Shown: positions 38,420 through 52,520, counted from the stretch's first letter. The stretch: 64,000 bases of DNA from Saxidomus purpurata (GCA_022818135.1 JAFMSR010000003.1:36785265-36849264); one strand, 5' to 3'. A program made the numbers and translations. Notes: generated from the sequence alone by a model not told the origin.

Positions 38420-39280
38420 GTCAAAACAGAAAACAATCTTAACTTAACATTTTATCAATGGAGATATATCAGAAAGGAACCGTCTGGCCATTAACAGAAC
38501 ACCCAAGGGAGTAATCGTTTTACCTTTTAGTGGTCTTATACCATTTGAGACAGAGCAATATTGTTCTTGGTTCTGATTTAGTGAGTCTAACCGCAGGATT
38601 CATCTGCTTCTTGGCATGTTTTATGGTTGTTTAGAGCCGAAAGTGTGTTTTCCACGCTCAGAAAACGAAATTGTTGGTATTTTATTGGAATGAATTATCT
38701 TATTGACTTAACACACGCATCAGATTTCCAGCGATTTATATGATTGTATAAATATATTCGATAGGGTAACAGAATAGCGGTCTGAATATAAACTATTCTT
38801 ATCGCACTTGAGGTTTGCTCATTTCACTGACTAGAGACATTCAAATGAATACAATGGATAATATGCTTTATGAAAATCAATTATTAATAACAATTTTAAT
38901 GGTATGATTATTAGTTTTAGGCACCAGCATTGTTACATTACAATAGTTAACTGCATCGGTACGGAGCAACAAACTACTTTGGTATATATACAGACTTTCG
39001 CACGCACTTTCAGTCAGTAGGATATTGAAAGTTGTATCCCATCTGTTACTTGTCTGTACAGTGTATTTTTAATTACTCTGAAGATGTCAAGTATTTCTTT
39101 CATAAACCAATTACTCTAACAATCATTTCAAATAAAAGCACATTAGAAACATGCTTAAGCCGAGTAAACGAATTGTTAAATGTTCTGTTTTCATAAGTGT
39201 TGGCATCGCTGATTGTGTATTGATTACGATTAATTCTTGTATACTATAGGTACAACATATGGTATGCAAGAAAATATGTT
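38420..39280. repeat. Tandem-array blocks F and G, copy 1
   Basis: 38420-38530 pairs with 52910-53010 (ACTTAACATT...ATGGATATAT.TCAGAAAG, CCCAAGGGAGTA). 39010-39280 pairs with 53870-54140 (CAGTAGGATATTG, CATCTGTTACTTGTC, TGTTAAATGTT.TGTTTT, AACAT.TGGTATGCA). The offset is 14.5-14.9 kb, about twice the unit length. Confidence 0.75.
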
Positions 39281-39889
39281 ATTGACGTATACGAGAGAAG
39301 CAGAATACTACATATATAAAGTTCATCAGTTAATCAGTTCAGTGTTATTCCCTATAACAAACTCAACAATTTGATATACCCTATGAAATTATCAAAACTA
39401 TCGTGACTTTCTCAGTCAGGTAATAGAAACACTTTATTAACCCAGAACAGTATCTCTAAGTAAAACTCCAAAATGCAACAGCTATTTTCAGCATGATATT
39501 CGCACGACAAATGTGGATAAATCATTTTTATGGTTTCATAATTATCTCGCCGATAGCTTAACAGAGAAAGAACGGCAAGAAATGGAAAGAGTGTTCGCTT
39601 TTCAGGATGGAAGTATTTAAGAAGTGGCACATCTAGTTTGGTGATAAGAATTTCGAAAACTGCTCTATATTATTTTAGCATAGAAATACTATCAATAAGA
39701 TATGTCTCTTATTATTTTACGAATGCCCAACAGCGGTATCCTAAAGTCTGTGACTTTAATCTTCAAGGTGTGGACCCTGTACTTGAGCACAACACTTCAT
39801 ATCTCCAATTCTTTTCGAAAACGTTCAATGTATAGCAGAGTTACATAATCATGCGCATATAAATGTATACAGAATTCTAAAACCTCTGG

Positions 39890-40545
39890 CCTCTAAGTGT
39901 GACATTCACCTTCAAGGTAAGGCGCGTGATATCTCATCTCCATGTGCTGAACAAGTGTCATGTGATTTCAAAATATGTCCATGCATGACAGAGTTACCAT
40001 GTTATCAGAATTCCATGATCTTTAAATTTAAGTGTAACCTTGACCTTTGAGGTAGGATCAAGGGTATTGCATGCGACACGTCGTCTTGATGTACTTAACA
40101 TCTGTGCCAAGTCATTTTAAATTCCTTCAATGCATGCCAGAGTTACAATCCGATTATATACTGGATTCCATAACTCTTAAGTGTGACTTCGACATTTGAG
40201 GTAGGTTCGTGGGTCTAATGCACGATACATCGTTCTGGTATGCTGAACTTTTGTGACAAATAATGTTAAAATCTGCAATGCATGACAGAGTTACAGTCCG
40301 GTATACGGGATTCAATAACATTTAAACTACATGTGTGAACTCAACCTTTGAGGTAAGGCCATTTGTCTTGCACGCGATATGTCGTCTTTTTATGCTGTGC
40401 CACATGACTAAACATTTCCTAAACGCATGACAAAGTTACAGCCCGAACACGAAAAAATAAAATGCCAGACACATGGACTGACAGACATAAAGACGGACGG
40501 ACACTTCAATTTTAATATGCCCACTTTTAGGTGCATACTAATTGT
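39890..40545. repeat. Second copy of the tandem-unit element, period about 150 nt
   Basis: Unit starts at 39893, 40029, 40179 and 40330 with the same AAGTGTGACxTxxACCTTxxAGGTA core, ATGCATGACAGAGTTAC blocks and a final GACGGACGGACAC tail. The left edge may extend beyond 39890. The shorter period distinguishes it from the copy at 12559-13247. Confidence 0.7.
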
Positions 40546-40690
40546 GTGTTATTTCGATTTCAGAAAAGCTGCAACACGTGGGCTTCTCATTACAAAAGCT
40601 CGTACAATATCTAAGGAATTGGTTTACGAAAGAAGACTATTGACTTTGCAGTTCTGTAGCAGTTTTATGTTTTGCATTGTGAACTCAAAG
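40540..40690. repeat. Tandem-array block L, copy 1 (partner 56375-56540)
   Basis: Shares GTGTTATTTCGAxTTCAG and AAACTGCA/AAGCTGCA, then TTTGCATTGTGAA-like text with 56375-56540. The 153-codon frame of the partner is not kept here. Confidence 0.6.
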
Positions 40691-40999
40691 TTGATTTAAT
40701 TCCTAGATTACAATCATTCAAAAATGGCTGCAGTACTTTACAGAAATTTCTGTATTTTCCTGAAAAATTATTATATTTGTTCTTATCTAAGAACTTTTGT
40801 CCGCAGTAAAACTGTTACCAAGGACGATTTAGATTTATGAGCTTCAGAAAGAAATATTTTCGATAAAGTTCATGAGCAGATGACCTAAAGTATAAATCTC
40901 AAACTGCTGCAAAAAGGTGAAAGTTTAAAACAATCTTTTACTTAGTTGAAAATCAAGAGAAAAGCCGTCGAAAAATAAGCACAATACTCGTCATCAAGA

Positions 41000-43000
41000 A
41001 AGCCTTCCTCAGCAGAAGCAACAAAGATTGAAAAGCTAAAACAATATTATATCTAAATATTTTTTGAAAGGGAAAATAGATCGTCGTGGTTGATGTTTAC
41101 AGGTACATTTACATGTACTTTGTTTATAACTGATGTAAGAACAGATGTTGTTATGTTGCTAAACATATTGCCATTGATTTCTTTCATAAAACAATGTGTC
41201 TGTAAACAAATAGATATGATATGCATCACGTGGATTAAAATTGACAGATTTTAATTCAATTTTTGTCACAATATGACGCAGTAACATCTTTTCTTAAAGA
41301 AAACTATGTTAACACGCAACTTCAGATTGACAAACATCGTAGTTTATTTCCGCAGCTTTAGAAAAGTTTTTGCTTAATTGGCATGGACAGATGGAGCTAT
41401 ATTATAACGGTCCTCTATAATCGGTATATTTGTGATATCGACTACGGTCAATACCTTACAAATAATGTTTGCTATGAAACATGCATGCTAGGTATTGCCT
41501 TGCCGAAATCAAATGTAAGCTTTATTTTGGAATTAAATTTTAGTTCATTTTTCGGCTTAAAAGCGAATAAACATATGTAATTGTGTCATCATATCTTTGA
41601 GCATATCTTTTAAGTTACTTCAGATCAGACGCGAAGAAAATATATAAATTACATTACTACCAATTGTGAAGAAATTTAAAAAAATCTTATTTTATTATGT
41701 AGCCAAACTAGCTCATTTCTACATGTATATTCAATTGGTGTCTTGTAGTCTGAACTGTTGCCCACAGAACAATTTCGACTAAAAGCAAACAAGACAAAAA
41801 AGATATATATGTTTTCTACTTATTCTATACATTTCCGACAAGATAAAGTAAATTCTCTCCTATGGTATCAGTGAACGCCTTGTTTTACAGATAAAAATAA
41901 ATCATAACGATACATTTTAAAATGATTAATGACACAGAATACCATGTAGAAAAGATAATAATGTAAATGGTGGAGATTTATATTTTACCTATCAAATGCC
42001 AGTCAAATGTGTCCAGTTCGATGAAGAACAGAACATTCAGTATTTCAAACAATAACTTAAAATAGAAAAAAAAAATAAATCATGACTATTGAAGAGGTCG
42101 TTATATGGAATGCGAATGTGATTTCATACAAATATGATAAATCAAAATGAGGGTTCAGTGATTGTACTTTAGACAAGCGTCTTGATTGGCCTAAACATTA
42201 AAAATATAATCTTAGGATAACTCTATTTATAGTTAAATTCTAGCAGATGCATCTTTAAACAAACTTGTAAACTATATCTAAAAATGCTTAATCGAATGGT
42301 ATACACGATATTTTTTGTATGCGTATGTCAAAAAGTTATTAGACATAATATACTATTTGCTCTTATATTAGCCTAACTGATGTATTCCTCTTGTAATTAT
42401 AACTTCTGAAAATTGGATTTGAATTCATCCGCAGCTCAACTTATTTGAGAAATATTGCCATGATAAAAAAGAAATGCCTCAAGGTAGTTAAATAATTAAG
42501 TCTTTCAATGCAGAACTTGTATGAAATGATAATTGGTTCATTTTACACTTGTAAAATTGCTCTTAAACTGAAGCATAATATCCTGATATACCACGCAGAC
42601 GAACGATTAATCGCCTTTATTGGAGCATAGGAACAACTTCATTGTACAGTAACATGCTATATATTTACAAGGTAAACAACGCCATTTTTTTCAATGACAT
42701 TAAACATTTACTTACGCCCTTTTATATAGGTATTTCTTAATAATGTGTATAGTTTTCTGTAAATTTTTGTGCATTTAACACCTTTTGTTTTTATCTGTAT
42801 CATGTATTGTTTACTTACCATCTTTTATTATGACACGTTTATTCACGGTATCTCGCCCCTTTTGCATTCAAGTACGGCATCTTTGATGCACCTGTACATG
42901 CAATTTCTTAAAGTATTTAGGTAAAAAAGTCAAAAGAAATACCTAGTACGATATTTGTATTTTAAGCCGTCAAACTAAGATCAGGGACGTTTATCTATTT
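41000..43000. other. Gene-free DNA within the tandem array
   Basis: Only short frames. No repeat boundary recognised by eye. Confidence 0.45.
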
Positions 43001-43029
43001 GAAATCAGGAACGCCGTACGGGACAAATG

Positions 43030-43290
43030 TTGTTCAGTAAGCTTAATGGATTGTTTAACGAAACAGGTGTAAAAAGCACTAAAACTGTCAACATTTGTTA
43101 CGACGTTTTACATGATTTTTATGTTCTCCGTCATATAAATGCAACGTATGAAGCGTCTTATTTAAATGGAGCCACTTTGTATGTTGTACATCTTGTAAAT
43201 ATTTTACTACATAGAACCTGGCACACGTTTGAGGCTATGTCGTCTTTTAACGAGACAATAACTATACGAGGCACCACAACATGCCTGGTG
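43030..43290. repeat. Tandem-array block M2, copy 1
   Basis: Contains TGGATTGTTTA..GAAACAGG and GGAGCCACTTTGTATGTTGT, then CATCTTGTAAATATTTTACT and GGCACACGTTT. Copies are at 47220-47460 and 57160-57400. The plus frame at 43027-43296 is interrupted in the other two. Confidence 0.8.
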
Positions 43291-43859
43291 CACTAGAGTA
43301 GTTAAATTTACATTAGTATAACAGGTGCATGTTTTGCAACAGCTGAAATAAAATCTACATGATCGCTCTGTATCTGCTTGTAGTGAATTGACTGTGTTTT
43401 ATTTTCTATATAATAAGCTTGGCGTTTTCATTTTGTTATATTCATGTTGCAACTAAACAGTTATTTTTTAAAAATTTCCCCCAGAATAAAAGGAAAAAAA
43501 GCAATATTTGCAAGGTTTACATTTTTACTAACACATACTTTAGGCTTATACATATTATTCTAGAAACCAAAGTGATCGGAAGTTTCCGCAACTAACAGTT
43601 AAAGGTTCTTACCTTTGGCCTCATGCGAAAAGTGATCGGAATTAATGTTGTCTAATGATACAACTTTCTATAAGAAACCTTCATTCCGTGCAATTGCTCC
43701 GTGACAATGACAGACAGAATCATGTACAATGTATTTTATTATGTATATTAAGCCTGTTGTGTATAATGTCCTTGTAGAAATGATAAAGCAGGTGTATGTT
43801 TGTTTCTGAAACTCTTGCATAATTATTGCATAAATATATGATGTTATCATTAATCATCG

Positions 43860-43950
43860 AAAGAAACTCGCATTAACTCATATGCGTCTATAAAGATGTA
43901 ATACATGTATGTTTTCTTTGACTTTGCACTTAATGTGCTTTTTGTGCGTC
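43860..43950. repeat. Tandem-array block K (partner 48240-48340)
   Basis: Shares ATGTxTTTTCTTTGACTTTGC and nearby ATGCGT.TAT text with 48240-48340, each 0.7-0.9 kb after an M2 block. A weaker third version lies near 57630. Confidence 0.55.
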
Positions 43951-44139
43951 ACTGTGACTGCTATAAAATTTCATTTTAACCTGATGATAAATCCAAACAC
44001 TTATACAGTACTTTTGTATGCATCTCGTATTGAGTCTGTATATCTAAGTAGGCACACATGTGTGCATTTTTACATGCAATTCGTGAAAAAATAAATTTCT
44101 CCTTCATAAGCTTACATAACTGCTCATTGTAGATGTACT

Positions 44140-44665
44140 AAACATGTATAAGGAAATGTTTACTTGCTTAATTGAGTATTGACCTGCAATTTAGCTAGGA
44201 TATGCGTTATTCTTCCGCAAATTCGATCAGACGTGTTCTGTTTCGATTAACCATAAAACATGGGAACTAATTATCATTTCATTTGCGTGATTGCTGGTAC
44301 CACTACGGACAAATCGCCTTCTAAATGTCTTATTTCGCGCTGATGTTCCAAGTTTCCAAAAGAAGTTACCTTTTAAGAAGATTTATTTCGTAGTTTTAGA
44401 ATTTTTATAAATGAATCTGCGAAAATAGATGCTGAATTTACAGTATTTAAAAAGATTCATGCATCTTTACAGTCGATGAAATTTTACTCGCAACTTGTGA
44501 GCCGGGATATCAGAAAGAAGACAACGACTATCTCCGTGGCTGTAATCACATTATTCAGTTATTAGGAAATAGGGATATACGCTCAGGACATGACTTTCAA
44601 ATTTGTCCATTAATGTTATTGAAACGTTGTCATGGTGACACAATCAATATCGTGCACAGATTAAT
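44140..44665. repeat. Tandem-array block M1 and following, copy 2
   Basis: 44140-44400 is collinear with 51310-51560 (TTTACTTGCT, TAGGATATxxG, CGCAAAxTCG.TC, GCGTG...CTGGTAC, then GATTTCC-type text), offset about 7.17 kb. 44580-44665 (CTCAGGACATGACTTTCAAA) pairs with 52438-52520. No gene. Confidence 0.7.
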
Positions 44666-44984
44666 AATTTGCCCCTAATTGTACAAAGTCAAATAAAACA
44701 ATCAGATAAGCATACTTATATTTGTTTTATTTTATGTCAGTTTATTTCTGACGTAATTTAATAGGGTTGATGTCTTCAAAGATATCAGCTGCTCTATAAG
44801 CTCCCACAGAAAATTGCACACAAGGAGGAACCAATAATACGGATTTCTTTGACATTTAATTAAGCCGTTATGAACCAAGCTAAAACTCGTAGAACTACAA
44901 CAATCAAACACACGAAGAACTAGCTTAATTATCAGTCTATAATTCTATTATTAGTTTTTGCATATTGAAGTCACTGATCTGTTT

Positions 44985-45168
44985 TCAACAGGTAGACCTC
45001 TTTATCAAGAAAAAATAGGATAAAGGAGAGAAAAAAATCTTTGTTGGAGATTGAAAGATTATTACGTCATTGAACAGACTGACACAGTATGGTTTCCTAG
45101 CTGATAAAAACAAGGTTGCAGGTGAGCCATTTATCTCTTCCTATTCAAGACATTGGTAAGGAATGTCT
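44985..45168. repeat. Tandem-array block H (partner 55122-55330)
   Basis: Shares CAGGxAGACCTCT, AAAAATCTxxTTGGAGAT, ATTACGTCAT and CAGACTGACA with 55122-55330. Confidence 0.65.
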
Positions 45169-45489
45169 TAAAAACGAAGGTAGCTCGTGTGTCATTGTTT
45201 TTATAGAAGATTTGCTAATATTTGATCATATTTATTTTATAAATATGAATTCTTATGTTAAATAATTACTACGTATGATGAAAGTTCAGCTCTACTTACA
45301 CACATTTTTCACAAAGCTAAACGTTATCAAGGGAATCAAATGAAAACTCTGAGCCAAGAAAAGGACGTTTTGGTCACAAATTTGAAGTGTATATGCAATA
45401 ATCATCATATGATCTTTTCGAAAGTCGTGTTTTATGTAACAAATAAACGCCCTGAAGTTTGACTTCTGCAGCAACAGCTGCAACAACAA

Positions 45490-47200
45490 GGAACAAAATC
45501 TGAAACAATTAAGTCTAGGAACGTCTCCAAAGATACCACAGAGTTAGCGAATGGTGCTTTAGTTATCGTTTGCATGTAATGTACATCAGTTGTAACTGCT
45601 CGAAAGAAGAGTGAAACAAGCTAAACAATGATGTTATCAATAAAAAAATTCCATGTTGATTAAGGGACATGCTTATCTTCACAAATACAAACGGAACTAA
45701 TTGACAAAATTGACAGATTTCGATTAAATTCTTCTCACAATAATTATGAAGAGGAAACACTTGTTCTCATAAAAAAGTATGAAACACGCATAGAACAATG
45801 TTTGTTCAAAAACAGGAAAGAGTATGACGCTTACTATTTATGCAGCTATAGTGATTTATAGCCTACTTATTTCATTATTCAATTCTATATGTCTTCTCAG
45901 TTTTTATGACGCACAGTCGGATAAATGATTTAAACACTTAGTTATGTGATCGCCAAGTAAAAATACTGAATGTGAAGTAAAGATTATTCCTTCTTGGGCG
46001 ATACAGCGTATGAACATGTATAATGTACATGTACAAAAAATATATGTTTATATGATTAAAAAACTATGAGTAAGGAATCGTGTTTTTAAGCTAAAATCTA
46101 TAGATACATGTAACTGCATGCATTTTAAAGCAAACACGAAGAAAGCATTTATTTCATATTATTTGAGAAGAAATATAAAAATGTATTCAAACTTGTGGAC
46201 ATTTACATTCATATCTTGCAACAAAACAAAAATGAAATGTCTACTTTACTATTTATTCGAATGCCTTTTTTCTCTGAGAGACATTTCGTATAAACCATCT
46301 TTCTGCAGGATTAAACAGCAACTTTTAAAAAGAGCAAGACATACCCTTTTCGTCTCAATCCTTGTTTTATAAATAAAGATATAATATCTCAATGATTTTC
46401 AAAAATATTCATTGACACATATGTAAATTGTATAATTATACTGTAATCATGTACCTTTCAAATTGTATTTCCATGTACACAGCTCGTTGTACTATTTGAA
46501 TGAAATAATAAATGCCAATATGCAAAAGATAAAGCAAAATCCTTATTTTGGACCGAAGAAAGAAATGCGACTTTAGCTTCGTATCAAACTGTATCTATGA
46601 TAAAAAGTAACACAGATATGTTGATTTCCTTTAAAATCTCTGACTGTCTTAATATACCCAAACTTTATTCTTAACTAAATTTAAAAGCGTTTAATTCAAT
46701 AGTGTTGAAACACGTTGAAATAATTATGTGTTTATGCTAATAAATTGTCTGCAGAAAATAATAGCCATCAGCTATATGTATGATATAAATCAAAGAAAAG
46801 AATCATCCGCTTTATTTTAATAGAGTTTTGACAATTCTTTGATCCAACACAAGCTTAACTGTTGTGTTGTGCGCAGTTGTAACCTATTTTTCAAAAAGTA
46901 ATATTGAATTCAAGGGCAATTCAAATTATTCGGAATATGCGTTCAAAAGATTAAATGCTCATTATGTTAATATATTGTTACTTTTCCATGCCAGTGAATG
47001 CAGGATCCGTTCGATATGTTTTTATAGAAGATCAGGATACGCTTGTTACATCTTACTTACATTTCAGTATGGCATTAAACCGTTCAGCAAGACTTAAGCA
47101 CAGATTGAAATAACCTTAACAGCCTATCACTGAAGCAGAAAGGCAGATCTGAGGGAATTGTGATCTGTTAATAAAGAAAACCTTAATATGTTACATCAAG
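45490..47200. other. Gene-free DNA within the tandem array
   Basis: Short frames at 45563-45760 (minus) and 46118-46372 (plus) have no recognisable motif. Confidence 0.45.
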
Positions 47201-47219
47201 AAAAAAAATGATTACAGCA

Positions 47220-47460
47220 AAGGATAGACATTCTCTCGTAAGATTTGATGGACTTTTTATTAATAAGTAGTTTGATTTCACACAACATTTCACATTTTTT
47301 CGTTTAATGTTTTCCGTCAAATACAGCTACGTAAAAGAATGCAACATAACCTTTCTTTCTTAAGTGGAGCCATTGCGTATGTTGTACATCTTGTAAATAT
47401 TTTACAACATGTATGACCTGGCACACTTTTCAGGCCGTGTTGTCTGTTAAAGATACCGCT
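47220..47460. repeat. Tandem-array block M2, copy 2
   Basis: Same block as 43030 and 57160, with GTGGAGCCATTGCGTATGTT followed by the CATCTTGTAAATATTTTAC core. Confidence 0.8.
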
Positions 47461-49059
47461 TATATATGAGAGATTATAATGTAATAGAACATATTCTTTT
47501 CAACCTTCATTCAATGAACAAGCATGAGATGAAATAAGTTGGTATGTAAAACGTGTACAGATTGTTTTAACTCGGGTTAGCCCTTGTACATGTATTAGAG
47601 GTCCGTACATCTGTCTATCTACCTGTTTTTCACAGCATTAAGCAACAAACATTTACAAAGAATTGTTTTAGAATTTATCTTAACTTCATTTTAAGTATCC
47701 ATGCATTGTGTTGTGCCAATTTGACTCCTACAAAGAGTCAAATGAAAAACTTTCAATGACATCCCATTATAAGCAGGTCAGTCTTTACACCTGTACGTCT
47801 TCGTGTTGCCTTATAACAATATTCTTAAGCTTTCTTAACACGTGCATTATTAGTTGGCATCCCATGTGACAGATTTAGCTATCTAAGTGTTCTATACTAT
47901 TGTAAATGAATGCTTGTTTTGAACAAAACGGGAAAATATCTGATACTATTTATTAGGTTCATTAATCAAGAACGTTATATAGTTTTGATACAAAAGTGCA
48001 AAAAAAATGTGCCAAGAGCATCAATTTTACAAAGGAACGTTCATCATACATACGGTAATGCAATACATATTTATGTACATTTTTATATTTTCATCAAACA
48101 GGTACATTTATGTTGTATTGCTATATAACGTTCTTGATTAAAGAATCTAATAAACACACAACGCAGTTCAATTATCAATGCATTATCCAACGTTACTGCA
48201 TTAAGGTGATCGCCACCGTTGCTTCTTTGATCTCACAATCACTATTCCATGCGTTTATTAGAACTGTGATATGTATATAAGTACGCCTCAAAATATTATG
48301 TATTTTCTTTGACTTTGCGCTCTCTGCATTTTAACAGTTTCCAAAGAATATGTGAGCCATAGAATTAATTAGCATATGAATCGTAGGATAATTGTACGCT
48401 GATACATACATGTTGCGCTCGTTAATTGAATCATAAATTGAGTAAGCATTTCAGATAATAGACTTGCCTTCTTTCTTATCATTTAATTTTCTTTTAATTA
48501 TTTTTGTATTTTGTGATTAACTTCCGAATTATTTATTACAAAATAATCTCCCTTTGTCGCCAAAAATGTAAATCATGTAAAGAGTTGGATGTATTTTGCT
48601 AGGAGATTAGATGAAATTAGTTATAATATTTAAGCCTTTAGATGAGACAACCCGTGTACTATTATGGTGGACTAGTTGGTTTATAAGAAGTGAACCACCT
48701 CCAGCTTCAAATGTGTTTGAAAAAATACACCGTCCCGATGTTAGAAAATCTAATTTCCGTTACTTTAACACTAGGAAAAAGCAACGTTTCAGAGTTCAGC
48801 AAACATAATTCACTCGATGAACGAAACAGAGTAGAATCGCAGCGTGTAGGTTTTTTTCTGTGCGATTTGGGATCTTGTTCTTTCATAATGTGATTTCGAA
48901 ACGAACGTAGCAATAATACTTCCATCTAGACAGAAACACCATACAGATGTTAATCTAAAGACAAACCAATCCTTTCATAAACAATACCTTGTATTTCTAT
49001 AAAAAAAACAACAATGTCCTGATAATGTATTTTGTTTAATTTATGTCAATATACATTGA

Positions 49060-49950
49060 TTACGAATGTAACATTATATTTTAATCATGTATAAGTAATA
49101 GCAATTGTTAATCAGATCACAACCTATTCCCACATATTCTGAAATGAAGTCCTGTTTTATTTCTTTCAGAAACTCGTAATTTAAATAGAATTACGAAAAA
49201 ATATCAAAGAAAACGTCTAAGGAAATGTTTTATCTTTCATATACAAATGATTAATGACTATAGTTTACAACATTGATATTACTGTAAGGCAAGTAGGGGA
49301 AACAATTTCTTTTGATTTATTATCGAAACTTATATACACAGATACTATATATCAATGCCTAATGTTTCCCAGTCAACTATGTACATGTATCAGTCAACTT
49401 AAGCGCTAATGCAAGTTGAGAATGATGTCAAATTTTAAGAGAGTGTAGCATCCAAAATGACTTTTTAAAAAGATATTGCAGATTAAAAGCTGTTTTATCA
49501 TCCTACTATGCATATCTATGAATACTGTACTATGTGAGTAAATAAATATCACACAGCTTTGAGTGTAACAGTAAAGTTTATTATGCCGAAAAAAATATAA
49601 GGTTCTTGACATACTGTTACGGACAAGGGTTCGTCACAATGAAAATCACACATTGATATAAATTGAGGTATAATAATACACAACAATATGTCTTGAACAG
49701 GTTGCTGTTATATTGTGTAAAAAGGTTTAAGTTCATATGAGGCATAAGTTACCCTGAGTGTTTTTAGTTTCGCGAAAATCAAATGCATGCTTTAAGTGGA
49801 ATTGATTTTGGTCTTTGTTATGTTGTAAATTGTTCCTAGACACAGTGTCTGTAATCGCAAGTGTCGCCCTTACTGGCCTCTTTCTGATGATATTCTTTTA
49901 ATCTTGTGACGACCCTGGAGGTTATTGTAAATGTATAAAAAGTATCGTCA
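49060..49950. repeat. Tandem-array blocks J and D
   Basis: 49060-49420 pairs with 58270-58790 (TTTTAATCATGTA.AAGTAATAGC, ACACAGATACTA, CCTAATG.TTCCCA, CAGTCAAC). 49840-49950 is a copy of the 29.4 and 34.83 kb block. No gene. Confidence 0.65.
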
Positions 49951-51038
49951 CCTTCAGGGTGTTTGATAAATATTCATTGTATGGTAATAACGTGGAGTTA
50001 TGGCAGCTCTGTTACAAGTTAATGAATCCTGTCTTTCGTTTTAATTAAGTCATTGACGGCACATATGCTGGAAATGTTAACATTGAAATTGCTATGAAGC
50101 ACGTGTAAAATACTCTGTGAAAAATTATGTTCTCTAGAATGCTACTTGTTTGAATTGGTGAGCTTACATAAGCTAATAGTTCTCTTTCGCATGCCAAAAA
50201 AAAAAAAAAGATAGAAATTACAATGGAAAGCTTTTACCTGCGAAAAAATGAATAACCGCGAAGGATAAGCATTACCTTACCTTTAAAAAAACAACTGGAA
50301 ATGACATCGCTGACACCTTTTTATGGTCTTTTTAAAGCACTGAAAGAATTGTTACGAATGAATGATAGACTTAAGTCTTGTTTAAATCTGATCTGTTACA
50401 ATATCTTAAGTAAATACAGCTGTGTTCCGCAGATATGTTGAGTGAGAAATGGTATTATCTACGGGAACATTGCAAACATTCAAACTACCAGAGCATTTCG
50501 TATTCAGGCCTTTGGCGTTGTGCTTAAAACAAATAATGCATTCCTTTTCATTTCATATATTATTAAGCCGACTTAAATATAAAGATGAAACATTTCATTG
50601 CTATCAAAGCACATTTATATTGTAATTATACTTTTCTGTTGTCATATCGAGTCCTGCGTATAAATATATATATATGTTGCTATAAGCATCAGGCAAAATT
50701 GTGTGTCTGCCTTTTATTGTTGGCCTTGAGCGTAATGTCCAGTTATGCTTACGTGTGTGTGTGACTTTTCTTGCAATGTGTCTTCTTTCAAAAGTAAAAT
50801 GTTGCTGTCGGGTTGCGGGTTCGTTAGTTTTGACACAACGAAGTAGGTCAATTTGCATGAATAAAAAGATGTATAGAATAATAAATATTTCACATTTTTC
50901 ATACAAATTGATGTTAAAAGTCTTTTTAAATAAGCCCTTTTTAAGACTCCTAAGTCTGAACTTCATGAGTGATGCATTTTAGAATGTACTATGATATTTT
51001 ATTATTAAAGTATTATTCACTGACAGGTGCATTAAGGA

Positions 51039-51235
51039 AAGGGGGCGGTGGTGTAGAGGTTTAGGTGTCTGCCGCTCACCCCGGAGGTTGCGGGTTCGAG
51101 CCCTACCAAGGTCACGACCGTACCTCCTCATATGACACCAGTACTGGTTTTTCCAGAAAACGGATTCGAGAGTGACTCGATAAGCTACAAACTTTCTTCA
51201 CAATCGTGCTCAAATAAATAAGTTTAAAAAAAGTA
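51039..51235 (+). mobile_element. tRNA-derived SINE
   Basis: A tRNA-like head with an A-box-like GGTGGTGTAGAGG (51047-51059) and a B box GGGTTCGAGCCC (51092-51103). A body follows (GACACCAGTACTGGTTTTTC, GAGAGTGACTCGATAAGCT) and an A-rich end near 51235. I recall near-identical heads in bivalve SINEs. It would be RNA polymerase III transcribed and mobilised by a LINE (family knowledge). Confidence 0.75.
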
Positions 51236-51309
51236 AATAAAATGACATTGTTTGGCAACATTGTTTCCCGCACTAATTCTTGAATTCTCAGGACTGCTGC
51301 ATAGTGCAC

Positions 51310-52520
51310 GTGTTTTTGCATGTACAATGAAAGATTTACTTGCTACCTGGTACTAGGATATCACATGCACATTATTGTTCTACGTTTGCGCAAACTCGGT
51401 CGCTCGTAATTTGTGTCAATTTATCATAAAAACATATAAATGAATTATCCCTTCTTTTGCGTGCTTTCTGGTACACTATACACAAAATTGCTTTCAAAAT
51501 TGTTTTTTTTCCATGAGCTTGATCCGATTTCCCAAAATATATTCACTCGCATGATATGAGATTTATTGTTTTTTACTTTTATTGTCTTTCTGTTTCAGAC
51601 AATGTTCTCAAACACGAGATAAAAAAATTATGATAGAACATGGTTAAAAGCTGAGCAGTTAATCCTTAATGACTTTATGACTTTGATGTCTCATTAAACG
51701 GCGCACAGCAGGAGATACAAATCGCATTTTATACTAAATACGTTGTTTTGTACAGGTCATTACACTGCCATTAGGTTAGCTTTTAATACTATGTTAGGAA
51801 TTTTGCTTTGTTTCATCTTCTAAACTTTCAATATCCTTTATTCTGCACATACTCCCCAAGAGAAATGTAACACATTGTCCTGAACGTTACAGTAAAAACT
51901 TTAGTAAGTCAATGATAACTTTTCGTCTTATAAACAAAACAATAAGCACAATTTATGCAACCCTACCGAGATTCATGTGATATTTGTAAAGAAAGATACG
52001 ACATTAAAATAACTAACAGAACGTTCATCATTTAAAAACCTTTAGAAATTTAAGATAATAAAACATTGAATTGTAAAACGGTATAACTGTTATTCATTGA
52101 TGTCATAATAGTTTGGCACAGAGATAGCACTTCCCATTTAACTGTTTTGACAAAGATGTAATTGTGCTGTAGATATTTAGATTTCGTTTAGTAATACTGT
52201 TTATATTTGTGTTACGTAATCATTTTTATAAGTCACATTTTCTATGTATGCTTGTTACAAATGTAACACAGCGAAATAAAGAATATTGTATTGTATTGAC
52301 AATAATAAAAAAGATTTCTCTCCAGACGTGTTGTTTACAGAGCTGTGTCAACAGTAAAGACATAATAGAATCGGTTTGCAAATAAACAGGTATATACATA
52401 AATAATCAGAAAATAAGAGGCAGACCGGTAATTACGAACTCAGGATATGACTTTCAAATATGTCCATTATCATTTAACGTGTTATGATGCCATAATAACA
52501 CTGTCGATATTTTGTGAATT
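51310..52520. repeat. Tandem-array block M1 and following, copy 3
   Basis: Third copy of the block at 36740 and 44140. Includes CTCAGGATATGACTTTCAAA at about 52440. No gene. Confidence 0.7.

Noticed and set aside
43027..43296. 89-codon plus-strand frame
   Set aside because: It covers array block M2, and the homologous stretches at 47220 and 57160 have stops and indels.
50604..50982. Overlapping 120-codon minus and 93-codon plus frames
   Set aside because: Mutually overlapping on opposite strands, without motif or splice context.
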